From positions 7,756,501-7,820,500 of the forward strand of contig CM072864.1 of the NCBI GenBank assembly GCA_036937835.1: a stretch of DNA of 64,000 nucleotides, written 5' to 3'. How positions within the stretch are numbered: the first letter of the stretch is position 1; each line of letters starts with the position of its first letter. Below the pieces are notes generated by a model. That model worked only from the letters and a program-made list of their open reading frames with translations, was not told the DNA's origin and did no database searches. Below are positions 51,401 to 64,000 of this stretch, piece by piece. The translations under genes and the position numbers were made by a program. This stretch comes from Pampus argenteus (Eukaryota; Chordata; Actinopteri; Scombriformes; Stromateidae).

Positions 51401-54400
51401 GCACCTCTCTGTGGTGGTGGCTCTGCGTGTGGGAACAGGCGAGTGGTACACCTCATAGTTGTTGGTGCGACAGGGGATCCTGGAGCTGCGGGTGAGCTGG
51501 GGGCTCAAACGGACAGCAGGGGTTGAAGCTTGAGACTTCTCCCCTATTGAGGGAATCTTTAAGAATTTGAGCAGTTTGGACGGGGAGTTGATGGCGGCGG
51601 CTTTGACATCGCTGAGGCAGGAGGAGCTGGGGCTGACGGAGGCACTGGCTCTCACAGATGAAGCCTCTGGATCTGTGCTGCCTTTCTCGGGAACGGCTGA
51701 AGGGTCATTGGACATGGCGTTGTTGACCGAGGAGAGCACTGGGCCGTTGTGAATGCCGTCGCTCGTTTCAGTGTCACAGTGGGAGATCTCCATCACAGAG
51801 CTGGGAAGGTGGGAGGTTGGACAGAAACCAGTGAGCTCGTCAGAGACAGTAGCGTTTAGACAACTCTCAGAGGTATCCAGCTCCTGCTCCACTCCCATCA
51901 TCTCCAGGCTCTGATCGACTGTATCTGTGATTGATGAGTGGGCGGCGGCGCCTGCTGGTTGCTGGTGGGTGTCAATGTTGGTGCATTGTTTCGACGGGGG
52001 AACAGATTCCAATGTTCTGCTCTTACTGTGACATTCGCTCATAGCAGCTGCAGGAACTACATGGCTATGGGTGGTGGTGTTGGCTTTTGAAGGACTACAG
52101 ACGTGGTTGCATGGCTTGGGAGGACTATCTGGGCTCCTCTTGCAGTGTAAACAGCAGGTGCTCCCCCCCTCGCAATTCACTGCCCCGTCGCCGTTGACAT
52201 GTTGGTGTGTGTCAGTGTCGGAACAGGAGCAGCGGCAGTGTGTGTGGTGCGATTTGCACTGAAGTGGAAGTGGGTCCGCAGTAGCCAAAACAGCCTCTGT
52301 GGACATGAGCACCTGGCTGTAGTCGCAGAAAGACAAGCTCGAGGTGGATGGGTGAAACTTCAGAGGGTCCGTCTCCTCCATCTTGCGCAGGACCTCCAGG
52401 ATGTGTGCTTTCTTCTTGAAGAAGGGAGACAAAGCCTCCATGGAGGCGGCAGGGCCACGAGGGCCCGGGGAGGCATGTTGTGTGCGGTAGCCATTTCCCT
52501 TTGGACAGAAAGGAGATCTCTATCAGCATTAAATTTTCCCTGCTGACACTTCAATGAGAGCCAAACAACTTAAGTTCATCAAGACCTTTGAGTGCATGCG
52601 TACAGGAAGTGAGTGCGAGAGAGATTAGCAGCAGACGTCTGTTTTTAAATGCACAATAGTGAAGCAAATGTCAGAGCAGTCATAACGTCACACACACGCA
52701 GGTGGAGATTGTGGTCTAATTCCGACGCTATGATATAATCCGACTGTTTCACTCCTAATGTTTAATGAAAGCTTTGCTGCGTGGGTTTATTGTAATAATC
52801 ACCTTGGCTTGTGCTTCAGTCTGTGCAGGCTCCACCTGTTTGGCAGAGTCATTGTGCAGCTGTGCATTGTAGTCTGGGAGGGGTCCCGCCTGGACCTGTA
52901 ACACGAGAGTCATGCGGCAATTATGATGACACTGTATACACTACAAGCTATTGTATACGCAGACAACTAGGAGCTACATTGTTGTAAGCATCTGTTGGAA
53001 AAATATAGAGCAGAAGTGAACAGACTGAGATCCATTATTGTTTGAAAGAATGAGGTTGAAAAAATTAATTAGCAGCTCCAACTGGGCCTGTACATGAGCA
53101 CATTTTTTTAGATGATTGTACTTTATACTCTAACAGTGTCAGACTCACAACTAACAGCAGCACAAGAGATATCATCTCCTTTTTTTGAATGCATTCTTCT
53201 TCCTTGACAAAACCTATTGCATACATTACCCACAATGCAACTCAACTGCACACAGTTTAGTCAGAGATACAGGCGTGTTATGCTAGTACGTGTTGTGGAG
53301 CTGATTGTAGTCTCCAGTGAGTGACATCATACCCAAAATCAGTGGAGTTCCCCTTAAAGTATTTTCATTTCATTTCAAATCATTTATTGATTATTAGAGA
53401 GGAAGTTCAGCTTATTTACCTGGTAATGAGCAGTGGGGTGATTAGGCAGTTTCTGCTGAAAAAGCTCACAAAGTGCTCGGTTCTGTCTCTCCAGGTCAAA
53501 CACCAACATCTTCAGCTTGATGCACTCCTCTCTCAGATCCTGTTCAGTAACGTACAGAGAGCAGTGAGATACTCAATGGATGGACCTCGCTCAGTGACAT
53601 GAAAATGAATCCAAACACAGATGCAGAAACTTAGCCTTGTGCTACCTTTTGGTTTAGCAGAGCTTGAACCACGTGGTTGGCCACCTGACGACATTAAGAG
53701 AACATTACATTTTACACTTTGAGTTGATATTTCTATGAGTGACCAATCAGAGCAGAAGTTATGATAGTTTCTAAATGAATTTACAACATATTGTTCATAA
53801 ACTCACCTCATCCAAGCATCTCTCATACGCCTCTCTCTGACTCTCATTCGCCAACATCAGGGCAGAATTCTCTGCCTGCGAGAGAAATAACAATAAAACA
53901 TGTTGCTGAACAATATTAAAATAATAGTTCTCAGCCCGCATAGACTTACAAGGACACCAAAAATATAGCTGCAGTGGTGAAATATTTGTCTGACAAGAAC
54001 ATAACTTCTTACAAATAACATCCTATTGCAAACAAAGAACTCTGTCTCCTAACAAATCAGCCACAAAAATGTTCACTTCCTAAAAAAAACCAACTGTTTT
54101 TGATGATCAAGACAATATCAGAAATTAGAAAAAAGTACTTGCTCTAAAACATGAAATGGACTTCTTATAATTTAGGTTTGTACCAATCATCAACAGACCA
54201 ACTTTCCTTATATAAAGAGTTCAATTTGCTAATCGATTAATCATTTCAGTCATTTTTTGAGTAGAAATGTAGTAGAATTAGCTGGCTCCAGCTTCTAAAT
54301 TTTGCTGCATACTGTAGTATAATAAAAAAAATGTTATAAACTGTTTATAATTTCACTATTTAAAAAACTAAGCTTTTGTTTCTTTATGCTTACTGTTGTT

Positions 54401-54664
54401 TTGACTGAGAGGATGGGAGGGACAGTAAAACTTGCCAGATTTTGACCTTTATGGCAGGAAGGCTAAACCGTTCATTAGCATTTTAATTCACATCACGTTG
54501 GTGTGAAGAGTGCGTTTTCTCACCTCCAGCTCTCTCAGTCGGTCCATCAGCTCGCTGCTGTTGTCCTCCAGGTAAGACTCCACGTCTGCCTCTTCGCCCT
54601 CCTCGTCTGAACCGAAGTCCTCGTCGCACAGTCTCTGTTCCGTCTCATCAGACATTGTTTTCAT
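45442..54664 (-). CDS. nckap5l: NCKAP5L (Cep169-like), centrosome/microtubule plus-end protein (11 coding exons)
   Basis: Exons in transcript order: 54664-54524, 53875-53807, 53684-53646, 53539-53420, 52895-52803, 52498-49578, 49002-48873, 48631-48559, 47540-47262, 47010-46823, 45702-45442. Phases sum to 1437 residues (human about 1330). The N-terminal coiled coil (about 40-115) matches human closely (ENSALMLANESQREAYERC). A 2.9-kb exon encodes the long disordered middle. A conserved C-terminal block follows (IEQKVMKGIEENVL, SWFGLKKSKLPAL, EKAEGLRRALEEE), and the end SLSDSLYDSLSSCGSQG is family-diagnostic. EB1-type SxIP motifs occur (SRIP near 493, SSIP further on), fitting the reported microtubule-tip role. 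A Cys/His-rich stretch at about 235-288 has no counterpart I know in human. Splicing into the start exon at 54664 implies upstream noncoding exons. The start MKTMSDE is inferred; a second ATG lies three codons in. Confidence 0.95.
49327..49487. mobile_element. 161-bp MITE-like element in nckap5l intron
   Basis: A perfect 13-base terminal inverted repeat: TACAGCCAGGAGA at 49327-49339 and its complement at 49475-49487. Inner TTAGCTTAG / CTAAGCTAAGCTAAG blocks pair too. No coding capacity. Related to 5862-5976. Confidence 0.75.
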
Positions 54665-57600
54665 CTGCGACACAGAAAGCAACACTGAAGCTGTCACTGC
54701 CACAGCCTCTACAGCAAATACTGCTCACTTCTGCAAACACGAGGCACCAGCGACTCTGGCAGGTAACCAACATTATGAGAACGTCCTCTATTTCTATTTT
54801 TAGTCACAATACATGTTGTTATATCTTTTTGTAAAAGTTTGTATTTACGTTGCAATGTATACTGGTTAGAACTGCAATGATTAGTTGTTTAATGTATTAT
54901 TTGATTGACTGAAAATTAATTGGCAGCTATTTTGATAATCAATAAATCAATTGGAGCATAAATTGTGAATTTGCTGCTGTTATATTTGATAGTGAACTGA
55001 ATTATCTCTAGATTTTTGGACATTTTAATACATGATCCATGAGCTGCGAGACATTTCTTACCATTTTCAGCCCTGATAAAGATCATTTCGAAGAGACAAC
55101 ATTTCCATCAAAATTAGAGTTTATATATATAAAGATATAAATAAATTTCCCAGTTTTTGGGATTAATAAAGTATCTATCTATCTATCTATAATTACATAT
55201 ACAATTATGTAAAAAAGTAAGAGTTTCTGGCCTCACTGTCAAGTCTACAGCTGCTCTAACATATACATCATAACATAACATACCAATTTTAGCTCAGCAG
55301 GCCAAGATTAATCCAAAATAAATTAATAATTAAAATGCTGCATTAAGTCCTGTTGTTTTTGGTTTTTTTATTAGATTTATAAATAAAGTGCTTTGAATTA
55401 ACAATGAAATGTAACCCCACAACATACAGTGGAGGTGTTTTTTGTTTTTTTTCAGCCCTGAGTAGAGTTAAGATCTTCCTCATGCTTCACAGGGTCCAAC
55501 CACAATCAGGTCAGGAGGCCTGTATGTAGCCGGAGAGGCGTAACTGAGGGTAAAAGAACTCCACCAAGCTATTTCTGTTGCTGTCAGCCCACAGTAATAA
55601 TTGAAGGACACTCAGATGAGCGAATCAACATTTTTATTGACTCTGAGCTTTTCTCATCTGGATTTTGGCAGCCGTTAGAGGAAGATGTTGAGAGAGATTT
55701 TGAGAGCGCCGGTAAATCAAACTGAAACTGGAGGGGTCAAACGCAGGATTTTGAGAAATAAGAAGGATATGTTCCCACTATCCCCAGTGGAAATTACACC
55801 ATTGTACTCCTGCCACTCACAGAAGGCGCCATGACATTAAGAAAAGCATTTACAAATCAATTTGTGCCTAAGGTAACATAGCATCCGAGTTGTCCTGCTG
55901 CAGTAAACCCCACCCGTCTGGTTCACCAAGCAAATCAAAACAAACACTGGATATACCAACTCACTGAGGTCTGCTTCATATCAGACTCTGTTTTCACCTC
56001 CAAGAGTGATGTTAACGTTATTACCACCATTACACTCTGTTTATCTGACAGCTGCAACATTTCGTTTCGACACTACTTCTCTGCAGGCTTCATGAATATG
56101 AACAGCGACATCTAACACAGCAGAGCTTGTTGCTGACTCTACATCACTGTACCTTCTATTTACTAAGGATTACTGAGTAAACACATTAATCCATCCAATC
56201 CTGCATTGTTTGAGATACTCGGGCTGTGTCGGAAGATAAGCTTTCGTTCCATATTCCTCTGCAGCTTCAATGAATCCACAGATCACACTGCAGCACCACA
56301 CTGAGCGCACAGGCTGCCCGAGTCTGTGAGCATGGTACACTGCAGGTCCGATGGCTAAGCACCAGTCTAGTAGGCATGGCTCCAGGTGTGTGTGTGTGTG
56401 TCACAGCAGAGCAGTAAATAGACGCGAGGGGAAGCAGGTAAATTCACGTGGACCCAGACACAACTGTCACATCTTAAGGAGTCATTAGAGCGGATGAGAC
56501 GAGCCAAATTCTGTGGCTGGGGGCCAATCAGGAACAGGCACAGTTACGAGTAGTGTTAGATCTGACTTGGACAGGTGACCAGTACCTCCAGTACTCAGTT
56601 TTAGTAGTATCTCTGTAGCCAAAGCCTGGTATACTGATAGTATCTTATTCCTCTACTTCATAAACCTGCTTTATAAATCTATTAAAGAGAGTCTACGGTA
56701 ATGTAGCAGCTAGCCCCATGGTTAATCCCAGTTTAAATGTGTCAGTGTGCTAACATTTGCTAATTAGCATTAAACACAAAGCAAAGCTGAGTTTAGTTGT
56801 TTAAATTAAACATCATCACCAGCTTTGTCCTTTAAAAGGAAAAAAAGGATTCAAAGGATTGAGTGTTAGATGTCATTTTTTATTATCGTATTGACATCAA
56901 CATATTAAAAAACCCACAACCAAGCCCTGAATATGTACATAACACATACACAAAGTATGAAACACTACTAGGAAACATACAATAGCTTCCAATAGTTTCA
57001 TAAGTATCAGTAAAGACCTGCCGGGCCTTTTGTAATGTGAGCTGTTTGCAAAGCGTTTACAGGAAGATTATTGAACATCAGCCGCCTGTGGATTGTGAAT
57101 CCCCAACTGACAAACCTGAGCAGCACCATCCAAAGTGTAATGCGCTTATTGAGCTGTGATTGACTGAACAAAGCCAGATCTACACATATAATGGAGGGCT
57201 GATCAATGCAGCCCATCTAAGAACGGAAGCAGATATTAGCCATCCGTTTGACCTTGGATACAGGAACGTTACTGAGTGGTTATAAATATCAGCTTTTCCT
57301 CTTTGCTAATGCATGTTAAAGCTCTGGGCAGCAGGGCCGAGAAACATGCACACATCTCTCTATGTTTGTGAACATTCACATGGAAATTATAGCGTGGACC
57401 AAAAGACAACAAAAGTGTTGCTAAATATAACATGAAACTGTGGTGCTGCAGCCACCGCTGCTGCTGCTGCGGTTTCCTTTGATGTGCAGAGTTAACATCA
57501 CAAGCTTCGCTGAAAACGCCACTAGAAAAGAAGCATCTCTTAAAACAAGCTGCACCCCATTTTTTATCCAAAATCCAACAGGCCTTCACATCTGAAACGA

Positions 57601-58100
57601 CTACTGGATCTGAGTCCCAATGACGTCCGATCAAAGGGCCGATCAACTGATGAAAGAACATGAAGGGTTTAGTCATTATTAATGTCTGAATTAACATCCT
57701 CTGGAAACACAGAGAGCAAAGAAACAGCGAGGGAGCCCGGCTGGCTGCTTTGTAAAACTGCATTTTGTCATCATGGTGATTTAGGAGCCTGTGACTGGCC
57801 AGAAACTGAGCACACAGAGGCTCATTGACAGGGTGGAGGAGAGGCTCAGTGTGTCCCAGCGGGGCCACAGTGCCAGGGAGCTCCTTCCACTGAGCTCGGC
57901 TGGCAGACTTACAGCCGCTGGTGCTGTCAGAGGCCGACAGAGAGAAGCCACGGGGGGAATGCAAAGAGAGTTAATGTTGCTGCACTGCTGAGTGGCCTAG
58001 CTGCCTGGCAGATTGTGTTTTTTAATCCTCCAAGTATGGAAGGAATCATTAATGAGAACAATACAATTTATATATAAAAAGGTCCTCAGAACAAAACATG
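54665..58100. other. Upstream of nckap5l coding start, probable 5' intron (part 1)
   Basis: No coding exon recognised. A LINE-type tail lies at 55130-55190 and an ATTAATCGATT-type fragment at about 54860-54960. A 231-codon open frame on the minus strand (57269-57964) shows no known domain. The rest is mixed, partly GC-richer sequence near 57700-57960 without recognisable features. Confidence 0.45.
55130..55190 (+). mobile_element. LINE-type 3' tail with (TCTA)n
   Basis: TTTCCCAGTTTTTGGGATTA ATAAAG followed by TATCTATC repeats is a typical teleost LINE (L2/Rex-like) 3' end. No upstream reverse-transcriptase frame was recognised, so it is a truncated copy. Confidence 0.6.
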
Positions 58101-59382
58101 TTTTATAGATAAGCGCGCACACACACAAAAATGATTTTGGATGAGAAAAAACAAAAGTAAAACAACATGGCAGCACATAAAATGGCCCCATAAGAGACCA
58201 TCAGGAGAAGTGCAAATGTTGTAATGGGTGTAATATTTGCCCTCAGAACTTTATGCATGCTCACTAACAAGCATAACAATCGGATTCGTTCAACAGAACA
58301 TTTGCAATTATCGAGTAATTGAACAAAGACGTCCTGCACACTCTTCTTCACTAGCAATTAAAAAAAGATTTATTGGGAACGTTTCGGTACAAAGACTTTC
58401 ATCAGGTTATTTTTTAATAAAAAAAAAAAAAGAAGAAGAAAAGTTCTGCTCTTTAATTATCAAGTTATTTAAAAAGCGTTTGCTTTGTTTCTCCGATGAC
58501 GAAAAAGAAGAGACATGCCAGAGAATATGAGCAAGGACGCTGTAATTGATAATAAAAATGGAGCAAACAGATGAGTGGAGGTCAAAGTCAGCACAGGGCT
58601 TTGTTTTGTTGTTTTTTTGGAAATCCATCCTTCTCACAACACAAGACAAGAAATCAGACTTTGCCAAGTGTAAACAAAGTGCAGCGAGGCACAGCGATCG
58701 CAGCTTAAAGGTCCAATCGTCGAACAAAACAGTTGGGATCATGTGTTAGCCTCTGAGCCAAGTGAGCATTCGGTGCTTCCTAAAATGACTCAAATGGGTA
58801 CCTGTACAAATGTGAGCCGTCGAGGACACTGGTGCGCTTTCATCTGCAAACAATTAGAACGCAACTCGAAACCAGAGAAAAACTAACATGCCATCTACTA
58901 TGAACTAATAGCCACAGAGTCCTTTCAACAAATTTCCCAGGAGCGACTGCTGCAAATGTCACTTTATCTTTTCATGAGTGTACACTGCTGACACATGATG
59001 CACTTATCTGTTTTCAGTAAAGCAAGTATCAATTACCAATGAGCCTGATCAAAAACTAGTGACGACACACGGAGTAAAGGACACGAGGAAGCTCACGCAG
59101 ATTCTTCTGTTCTCTACAAACTGCTACTGTTAATGTGGAGCTGACACTATTAGACAATTAATCAATTAGTTAACGATTAGATTAAACGGCAAATGGTTTG
59201 ATTATTGATTCTTAAAGCAATTTGGTATCATCACTATTTCACTCTGGGAACTAACTTACAGATAAAATAATCTATCAAGTAATCGAGAAAGCAATCTTCA
59301 GATCCCTAGTGAATTGATACACTGGTCTAATTTTTGATCTATGTTTTTGTTTTTTTTCCAAACGACATGCAAACACACTTAC

Positions 59383-59470
59383 CTGTGGTTTCAGCTATTG
59401 TTATGATCCTGGAAGAGGAGTCAGTCTCCTGTCAGGCACCACTGTCTCCCAACAACAAAACCGACGAGCT
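59383..59470 (-). other. Candidate 5' noncoding exon of nckap5l
   Basis: On the minus strand a strong donor (ACCACAG|gtaagtgtg) ends at 59383, in the right direction to splice to the acceptor at 54664. A pyrimidine-AG (CTCCTCTTCCAG) 26 bases upstream could make a micro-exon, or the exon may be longer. Not supported by anything beyond splice signals. Confidence 0.3.
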
Positions 59471-61447
59471 GAGGGAGACAAAACACACGCACACACACAC
59501 ACTTCAGTAAACTCTCAACCTCCATCAAGATTTTTGGCATTTGACTTTACATCTCTGCCAGTCCTATTTGTGTCTCTCTGTGAATCGTAAGACAAAAACC
59601 ACAAGATTTGGCTGTGTGTAATAAAATCATGAAAGAGTTCGAAAGCAGGAGTTTGGGAGCCTATTGCGTCAGGTGGTTTTGACCAATGTCACCTCTGTGA
59701 TGAGCTGTGGTGGGCAAAGCCTGCCTGCTCTGCGAGCGAACAGGAAACCGAGAGGAGAGGAAGATGCTTCTTTGCCCTCGGGAGATACCAGCGCTCGGCA
59801 GACGCCAGCCATGCCAATACCACAAGCCCCCACTCCTCTATCTCGCTCTCTTCCTCTATCTCTCCTCCTCTCGTCTTTCCTTTCATCTCTGAGTCAAGTG
59901 TAATGAAAGAAAGCTGGATGAATAATTCAGCACACACAGCGTTTAAGAACTCCCCTTTTATGTCTTTCTGATAACACAGGACACGCGTCGAGTGCCACGC
60001 TATGATTTTTTTTTTTTAATTTTCAGTCTAATCTGGGATTCCCTGTTAATTATGTTCAATTCTTACAAAAGGATTAATTTAAAACGTAAATGGGACCACA
60101 CGTCTGCTACAGCCGGTGTTTTGTCGCATCACTCCTGATGTGTGTTGACACAGAGCTACAGCATAAACGCTTCATTTCCAAAGCAGTCTATAGGGTTACA
60201 GGGCCTGATCCGTTTAGATCTTGACAAACTGAAATGGGATTAGAGGTGTTGAGCATCTGCCTTCTCAATCTGGGTTTTAATAGAGCAAGAGTAGATCATC
60301 TGGTCTGGCCGTGTCCTCCTCAGTACACCTGGTCCTAGTTGGGGGGGTGGGGGGCATGATCTATGATCCGTGTCATGAAGCAGGATCACAAAGGCAGCAG
60401 TGTTTATCTAGTGAGGATAGACGGCTGGATGCTGAGAAAATGATGAAATATTGTGTCAAACGTAGGTTTTCAAAGAGGTTTGTTGAGATGCTGCAGATGA
60501 GGACAAGTCGATGAGATTCATGGAATGAAGGCAAAAAAAAAAAAGAATTTCAAAGGCGACTCTGCAGAGGGAAGAAATGCACAAAAGCTTCTTAAATCAT
60601 GTCAGCCGCACTCTTGGGGATTCGGCATAAGAAAGGCCGTCTCAGGATATGTCAAACACCAGCCTTTCCATCTGCCGATCTAGAAAGGCACAGATTGAAG
60701 TTCTTGCTGTGTAGGCAAAGTGTGTAGGTGGGAGATGTAAACAATGTGACAAAAAGCCTAAATCCTAAAACCTAAAGCCTGAATCTCCCCCAACACCAAC
60801 AAAAAATGTAGGCCAAGTTGATTGTTTTGTTTGTTTGTTTTTTTTACAGACACACCATCCATTACCACGCCATTGTCTGCATCTTCAATTAAAATGCAGT
60901 TTCTGATAAATATCAAAGGCGCGAGTGAGACAGAATCAGGCTGGCGGGGGTCCCTCTGTGCTGTTTCCTGTCTGATGTTTGGCTATATGAACCGAGACGA
61001 ATCGTACGCAAGCAATATTTGGGATGAGGAAGAGAGGCAGGGGAGGAGATGGGGTGGGGGAGGGGCTGGAGGAGGGGAGCTCCTTTCCCCAAAAGGCCTG
61101 AAAGGTTGGACGTGCGCCATGTATGTCTGAGAGCAATCAAACAGAACGCAGGGATCCTTAAATCTCTGCCAGGCAACCTCCACACCCAGAGAGGAAACAC
61201 ATCATGGCTCCTCCATCTCTGAGAGAACAGACAAGTGTGTTTTATCACACGTTCAACTACACACGTTTAGCCTGCGCTGTCCTCCGCCACCAACCTACCC
61301 GCTTGGCAGATTTATGACACTTTGTTAGCTGCAACCAAAACAATCCTACGTGTGTTCGTTCAGCCAAAATAAGAAAAATGACAGTGTGTGCTAACAGAGG
61401 AGTTTGCTGCTCTCCTGAAATGTAAGCTAGCCCACGAATTTAAAAGC

Positions 61448-61449
<2 letters not shown>

Positions 61450-61479
<30 letters not shown>
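61450..61479. repeat. (CA)n microsatellite
   Basis: A perfect CA run of about 30 bp in the nckap5l upstream region. Confidence 0.95.
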
Positions 61480-61480
<1 letters not shown>

Positions 61481-61747
61481 AATTCAGACGTGCCCTAAGA
61501 GTCATCTCATGTCCATTCATGTCAAGTCAACACAATAAAACCAAAGAAAACCCATGTCCCAGCACTGTCACATCATTTCATTCTCATACAAGTAAATATC
61601 TGCTTCATTGGACCCAGAAACACCGTCACAACACGCAGAAAGAGGCCCAGAAACAGTGTCAGTGGTAACTGACACTGCACCAGTATTCGCAGCTACATAA
61701 TAACTACATATTTTTCCCCTCACAGACACATTTTTAGGTCAGCTCAC

Positions 61748-62270
61748 CTTGCTGCGTTTTCTGTCATCCAGTCATCCGGGATCTCCTCGCACCAGCATGA
61801 AACGTAAGGCACCAGAAGAAGAAGAAGAAGTAGAAGGGGAAAAAAAGAGCGACAGAGAGGCCACAACCTTACATTTCTGTTTTCCGGCCACGGAGGAGAT
61901 TATTTTCCTCCCTGTTGAAAGTGCCGTCACCCTCTGAGTGTGGCAAGGAAGCCGGTTTCCTCTACGCTACAGCTAGAAAAGGCCTGTCCTTGGGCATGTG
62001 CATTGTGTGTGTGCCTGTGCTGTCTGCAGAGGCTGCCATGTCTCCCATTGTTCCAGGGCGAGTGAGGCAGGCTTCCTACCCCAATAGACCCTGCCTACTA
62101 CAACAGCTGTGGACCAGCCCCCACCTCTCTGCCTCTCCTTCTCCCTCTCCTCCTCCTCCAACTCCTCTCTGCTTGTGCTGCTGCTGCTGCTAAACATTAA
62201 CCCTGCAGCTGCCGGTTCAGGCCATAAAGAGGAGGAGAGAGGGGGGTTGTGTTTCAGAAGAGACCCTACC
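61748..62270 (-). promoter_or_regulatory. Candidate nckap5l first exon/promoter region
   Basis: On the minus strand a good donor (GCAGCAAG|gtgagct) ends at 61748, downstream of a purine-rich, GGA/GAA- and CAG-repeat-containing region that is GC-richer than its surroundings. It could be the first noncoding exon of nckap5l. No transcription start element was identified. Confidence 0.3.
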
Positions 62271-62279
62271 ATGTAACGG

Positions 62280-64000
62280 ACAAAGGAACGTAACAGAGAG
62301 AGGATATCCGACAGCAGGGCTGAACTGACAGGAGTTGTGCACAGAGCTGTTTCAGTGCCCTAGAAAGAAAACAGGCTCTGAGCTAAGAGGATTGTCTTTC
62401 TCAGTCACATTGGTAATAAGTGTTTGGATGGAGTCTTGTGTGATTGTGCTGAGGAAGAGAAAAGGGAAAGAAAAGTCACTGGACATCTGAATGAATTCAG
62501 AACTGAAGGGGAGGTTTAAGATTCCAACTGTTTGTTGTTTATTTCTATTAATAATGAATCTGATGATGAGTTTCTCAATTCAGCAACACTTTGATTCAAT
62601 AAATGCTTAAAAAAAACGAGGTTAAATGGTTTACACGGCCCAAGGTGACGTCTTCAAATTGTTCGTTTACTATCATATATGAAGAGATGAGAAGCTGAAA
62701 CCAGCAAATTTGAAAAAACAAACAAAAAAACAGTTCAGTCAACAAAGTGTCAGCAAATGAAAAAAACGACCATCAAGATCTCCTAAAACCCAAGGTAACG
62801 CCTTTACATTAGAGCTGCACATTTAATCGGTTATTTGGATTCGTCGATCGCCAGATGTGGTGTCCAGAACCCCAAAATAATCTGTTTACCATCATATATG
62901 ACAGAGAACCTGAAACTAGAGAGCCTTTTGGCATTTTTTGCTTCTGAAATGACTATCAATCAATTATCCAAATAGTTCCACATTAATCTTGCCAGTGAAC
63001 CAACTAATTGTTTCAGCTTGAGTACAGTTCCTCTTTCACGTGAATCTTCCTCGTTACGTTTCAACCGTCTGCCGTGTCTGAACTGGTCAGCAGCTCTGAG
63101 GTTTTCTAAATGTTTTACAGCCCTGCGTCTCGGTGTGGTTATCGCTCCAGCTTTTCAGCCTGTGTGACTCATCTGCTCTCCCTGTTAATGAAGCCACATC
63201 ATCCTCATACTCCCAGACATACCATACACACTAAACCAAGTCTGATGACAAAATGACTGGGCGCCAAGGCAACAACAACAGGGGGAAGAAAACACAGGTT
63301 TCATGAGCAGAATGTGGGAGGATAATACAATAAAGCAGAAATGCAGGGGCAAGACATCCCTGTTTCTGCAAACAACTCTAGAAAAAACATGGAACCAACA
63401 GATCTATACATACTCATACTCATTTTAAAGTTGAGTGATTCCTTCTTTAATTTGACCCTAATTGAGTAGACAAGAGACGTGACCTGAAATCGACTTTGAC
63501 CCGCACCAGACTTCCTATAGTCAAAATCAAGTGCCCCCAGGGTGCTCACATGAATGTCATTTGTTTCAAGCTATTGTCATTCAGATTTGACCATAACAGT
63601 CGAGCCAGTTTGTATAGAATTATAGTATAGATGTTTCCCAAGATTTACAGAATTTCAATTTCTCTGTCTGAGAAGAGTAAAAGCAGAGCTGTGTGTACAA
63701 GATGAACATACTTTGGGAAATCAAGGGGAAAACCCGCAGACAAAATACTTCATATCAACTCAAATGAGGCCCAGACGGTACAGGTCATCAGAAAACACAG
63801 ACCAGACGCTGAGCTACACATCAGAAATCACCCAGATCAAAAGAGCCTGTGTACAGTCAGGATTTATCCTCTTATTATGAACACATATGGCAGTCCTGCC
63901 CAGTCTGTCCTCATCTCCAGGTCTCTAATGTGTGTCCACCTAGTGGCTGAAGGAGAGAATCACCCAATCCTGACTGATTATAAGGTTGTATTTGCAATTT
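62280..64000. other. Right-end region, no gene recognised
   Basis: No exon, RNA gene or clear repeat beyond an ATTTAATCGGTTATT-type fragment near 62820. The sequence is moderately AT-rich and probably intergenic or upstream of nckap5l. Confidence 0.4.

Noticed and set aside
61749..61937. Plus-strand frame with acidic/Lys-rich residues
   Set aside because: It is short, arises from GAA repeats, and has no start context or homology. The opposite strand has a better case as an nckap5l leader exon.

Overview
The window is nuclear DNA from a bony fish, most likely a percomorph teleost. The genes have many small exons with GT/AG introns. CA/GT microsatellites and miniature inverted-repeat elements of teleost type are frequent. 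Every protein matches a vertebrate family. No bacterial, viral or CRISPR feature was seen. All names come from recalled family sequences and reading frames, because no database search was possible.

Layout, left to right: marchf9 (+, 646-10927), a membrane-bound RING-CH ubiquitin ligase; slc11a2 (+, 15323-23084), the DMT1/NRAMP2 proton-coupled metal transporter; ctdsp2 (+, 28635-35233), a small CTD phosphatase that carries a mir-26a hairpin in intron 4; tmbim6 (+, 39642-43488), Bax inhibitor-1; and nckap5l (-, 45442-54664), a centrosome/microtubule protein convergent with tmbim6. For all five genes the splice sites were resolved to the base and the exon phases add up to open frames of about 337, 582, 262, 237 and 1437 residues. 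The last 9 kb (54.7-64 kb) lies upstream of the nckap5l coding start. It probably holds 5' noncoding exons and introns, and no coding gene was recognised there.

The gene set matches human 12q13-q14 (MARCHF9, CTDSP2, SLC11A2, TMBIM6, NCKAP5L). The slc11a2-ctdsp2/mir-26a adjacency also mirrors SLC11A1-CTDSP1/mir-26b on human 2q35, which suggests an adjacency older than the vertebrate genome duplications. The genes do not form one pathway. The one functional link visible is miR-26 with its host ctdsp2: an 11-base match to the miR-26 5' end lies about 1.85 kb past the ctdsp2 stop codon.

Introns and intergenic DNA hold several repeat families: a fold-back element with five partial copies, a 527-bp inverted-repeat element after slc11a2, a 359-bp palindromic element just before slc11a2, LINE-type tails, and an 85-bp Z-DNA-prone tract. 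No wholly new biological system was found. The best leads are the host/miRNA circuit, the Cys/His-rich insert in nckap5l, the frame-preserving 75-bp intron of slc11a2 with a duplicated acceptor, and the palindromic repeats.
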